From positions 186,001-250,000 of the forward strand of contig FCOH02000003.1 in assembly GCA_001544595.2 (NCBI GenBank): a stretch of 64,000 bases of DNA, in the 5' to 3' direction. Numbering within the stretch: the first letter of the stretch is position 1; every line of letters starts with the position of its first letter. This document shows positions 63,726 to 64,000 of the stretch, piece by piece. The notes under the pieces are model-generated. The model was not told the origin of the DNA. It worked only from the letters and a program-made list of their open reading frames with translations, and ran no database searches. The translations under genes were made by a program, and so were the position numbers. Source of the stretch: Caballeronia peredens (GTDB taxonomy: Bacteria; Pseudomonadota; Gammaproteobacteria; Burkholderiales; Burkholderiaceae).

Positions 63726-63757
63726 CGCTCGAAGAAAGTCCGACGCCCGGCGCGAAT

Positions 63758-64000
63758 TCAGGCCACGGCCAGCGGCGCCAACGCATGCTCGATGACATCC
63801 GCCAGGCGCGCGAAGTTCGGCGCGATCTGCGCGTTCGGCACGCAGGCGTATCCGAGCATCAAACCCCGCATCGCTTCGTCCTGGTTCATGTAGTAATTGA
63901 CGAGCGGCCTCGTGACGACGCCCGCCGCCATGGCAGCGGCGGCGATCGCGCGGTCGTCGGCATCGGGCGGCAGTTCCAGCACGAAATGCAGGCCGGCTTC
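63758..64000 (-). CDS. MocR-type PLP-dependent regulator, C-terminal fragment
   Basis: The last 80 codons of a gene that starts beyond the right edge. The sequence (GLHFVLELPPDADDRAIAAAAMAAGVVTRPLVNYYMN, GLMLGYACVPNAQIAPNFARLADVI) matches the C-terminal end of the aminotransferase-like domain of GntR/MocR (PdxR-like) regulators. The N-terminal helix-turn-helix is not in the window. Convergent with the TetR gene. Confidence 0.72.
   Translation of the reverse strand, partial: EAGLHFVLELPPDADDRAIAAAAMAAGVVTRPLVNYYMNQDEAMRGLMLGYACVPNAQIAPNFARLADVIEHALAPLAVA

Noticed and set aside
1..64000. tRNA, rRNA, CRISPR arrays and replication origins
   Set aside because: None was recognisable by eye: no regularly spaced repeats, no tRNA-like cloverleaf ending in a CCA context, and no DnaA-box cluster. 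A tRNAscan or CRISPR finder run was not possible here.

Overview
The window is high-GC chromosomal DNA from a betaproteobacterium of the Burkholderiaceae, most like Caballeronia or Paraburkholderia. This rests on codon use, two DUF4148 proteins, the layout of the nitrate assimilation cluster and the MotA/MotB/CheV sequences. It was judged by eye, without database searches. Most of the window is dense, ordinary chromosome. One stretch of lower GC and looser gene packing (about 10.15-18.67 kb) is accessory and looks like a defence island.

Layout. 0-2.2 kb: trans-4-hydroxyproline catabolism, with an epimerase and the start of an FAD dehydrogenase on the minus strand and a DapA-family deaminase divergent on plus. 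2.2-8 kb: an OmpR-type regulator with a degenerate receiver, two MFS transporters, a 55-residue acidic protein and an XRE regulator. 8.2-10.1 kb: motA-motB behind a possible sigma-28 promoter. 10.15-18.67 kb: the accessory island. It holds a disrupted UG/Abi-like reverse transcriptase, a large GNAT-PIN-(GNAT-like)-PUA-like fusion coupled to an ASCH protein, and an AbiTii/HEPN-like gene joined to a second alpha-helical gene through a 32-codon mini-ORF. 18.7-20.1 kb: mntH. 20.3-29.6 kb: two DUF4148 proteins, then a complete RND efflux operon (pump, adaptor, outer-membrane factor) with its own two-component system. 29.6-32.8 kb: secreted low-complexity proteins, including a tandem pair sharing one C-terminal motif.

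33.0-44.6 kb is the most informative part. A minus-strand operon (narK-type transporter, nirB, nirD, an FAD oxidoreductase, nasA) faces a plus-strand unit (siroheme methyltransferase, nasT, nasS). The 0.73 kb between them can be read almost completely: two GCAC-N7-GTGC NtrC-type sites 21 bp apart, two divergent sigma-54 promoters, and behind each promoter an ANTAR-type leader. Each leader has two hexaloop hairpins with A at loop position 1 and G at position 4, the second overlapping the 5' arm of an intrinsic terminator. NasT is the expected antiterminator and NasS the expected nitrate sensor that holds it. NasT-NasS would therefore control both the structural operon and the unit encoding themselves and siroheme synthesis, under nitrogen control.

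44.7-50.8 kb: a DUF355-type protein, then a tight DUF2760-Hsp70-Hsp70 operon. 50.9-57.7 kb: a Lys/Ala-rich small protein, a hybrid histidine kinase overlapping a nucleoside hydrolase, and a compact run of housekeeping enzymes. 57.9-64 kb: a CBS protein, cheV behind a near-consensus sigma-28 promoter, a single-domain response regulator, a ZntB/CorA-type transporter, a DUF1348 protein divergent from a TetR regulator with twin operators, and the C-terminus of a MocR-type regulator cut by the right edge. No tRNA, rRNA, CRISPR array, intact insertion sequence, integrase or origin was seen.
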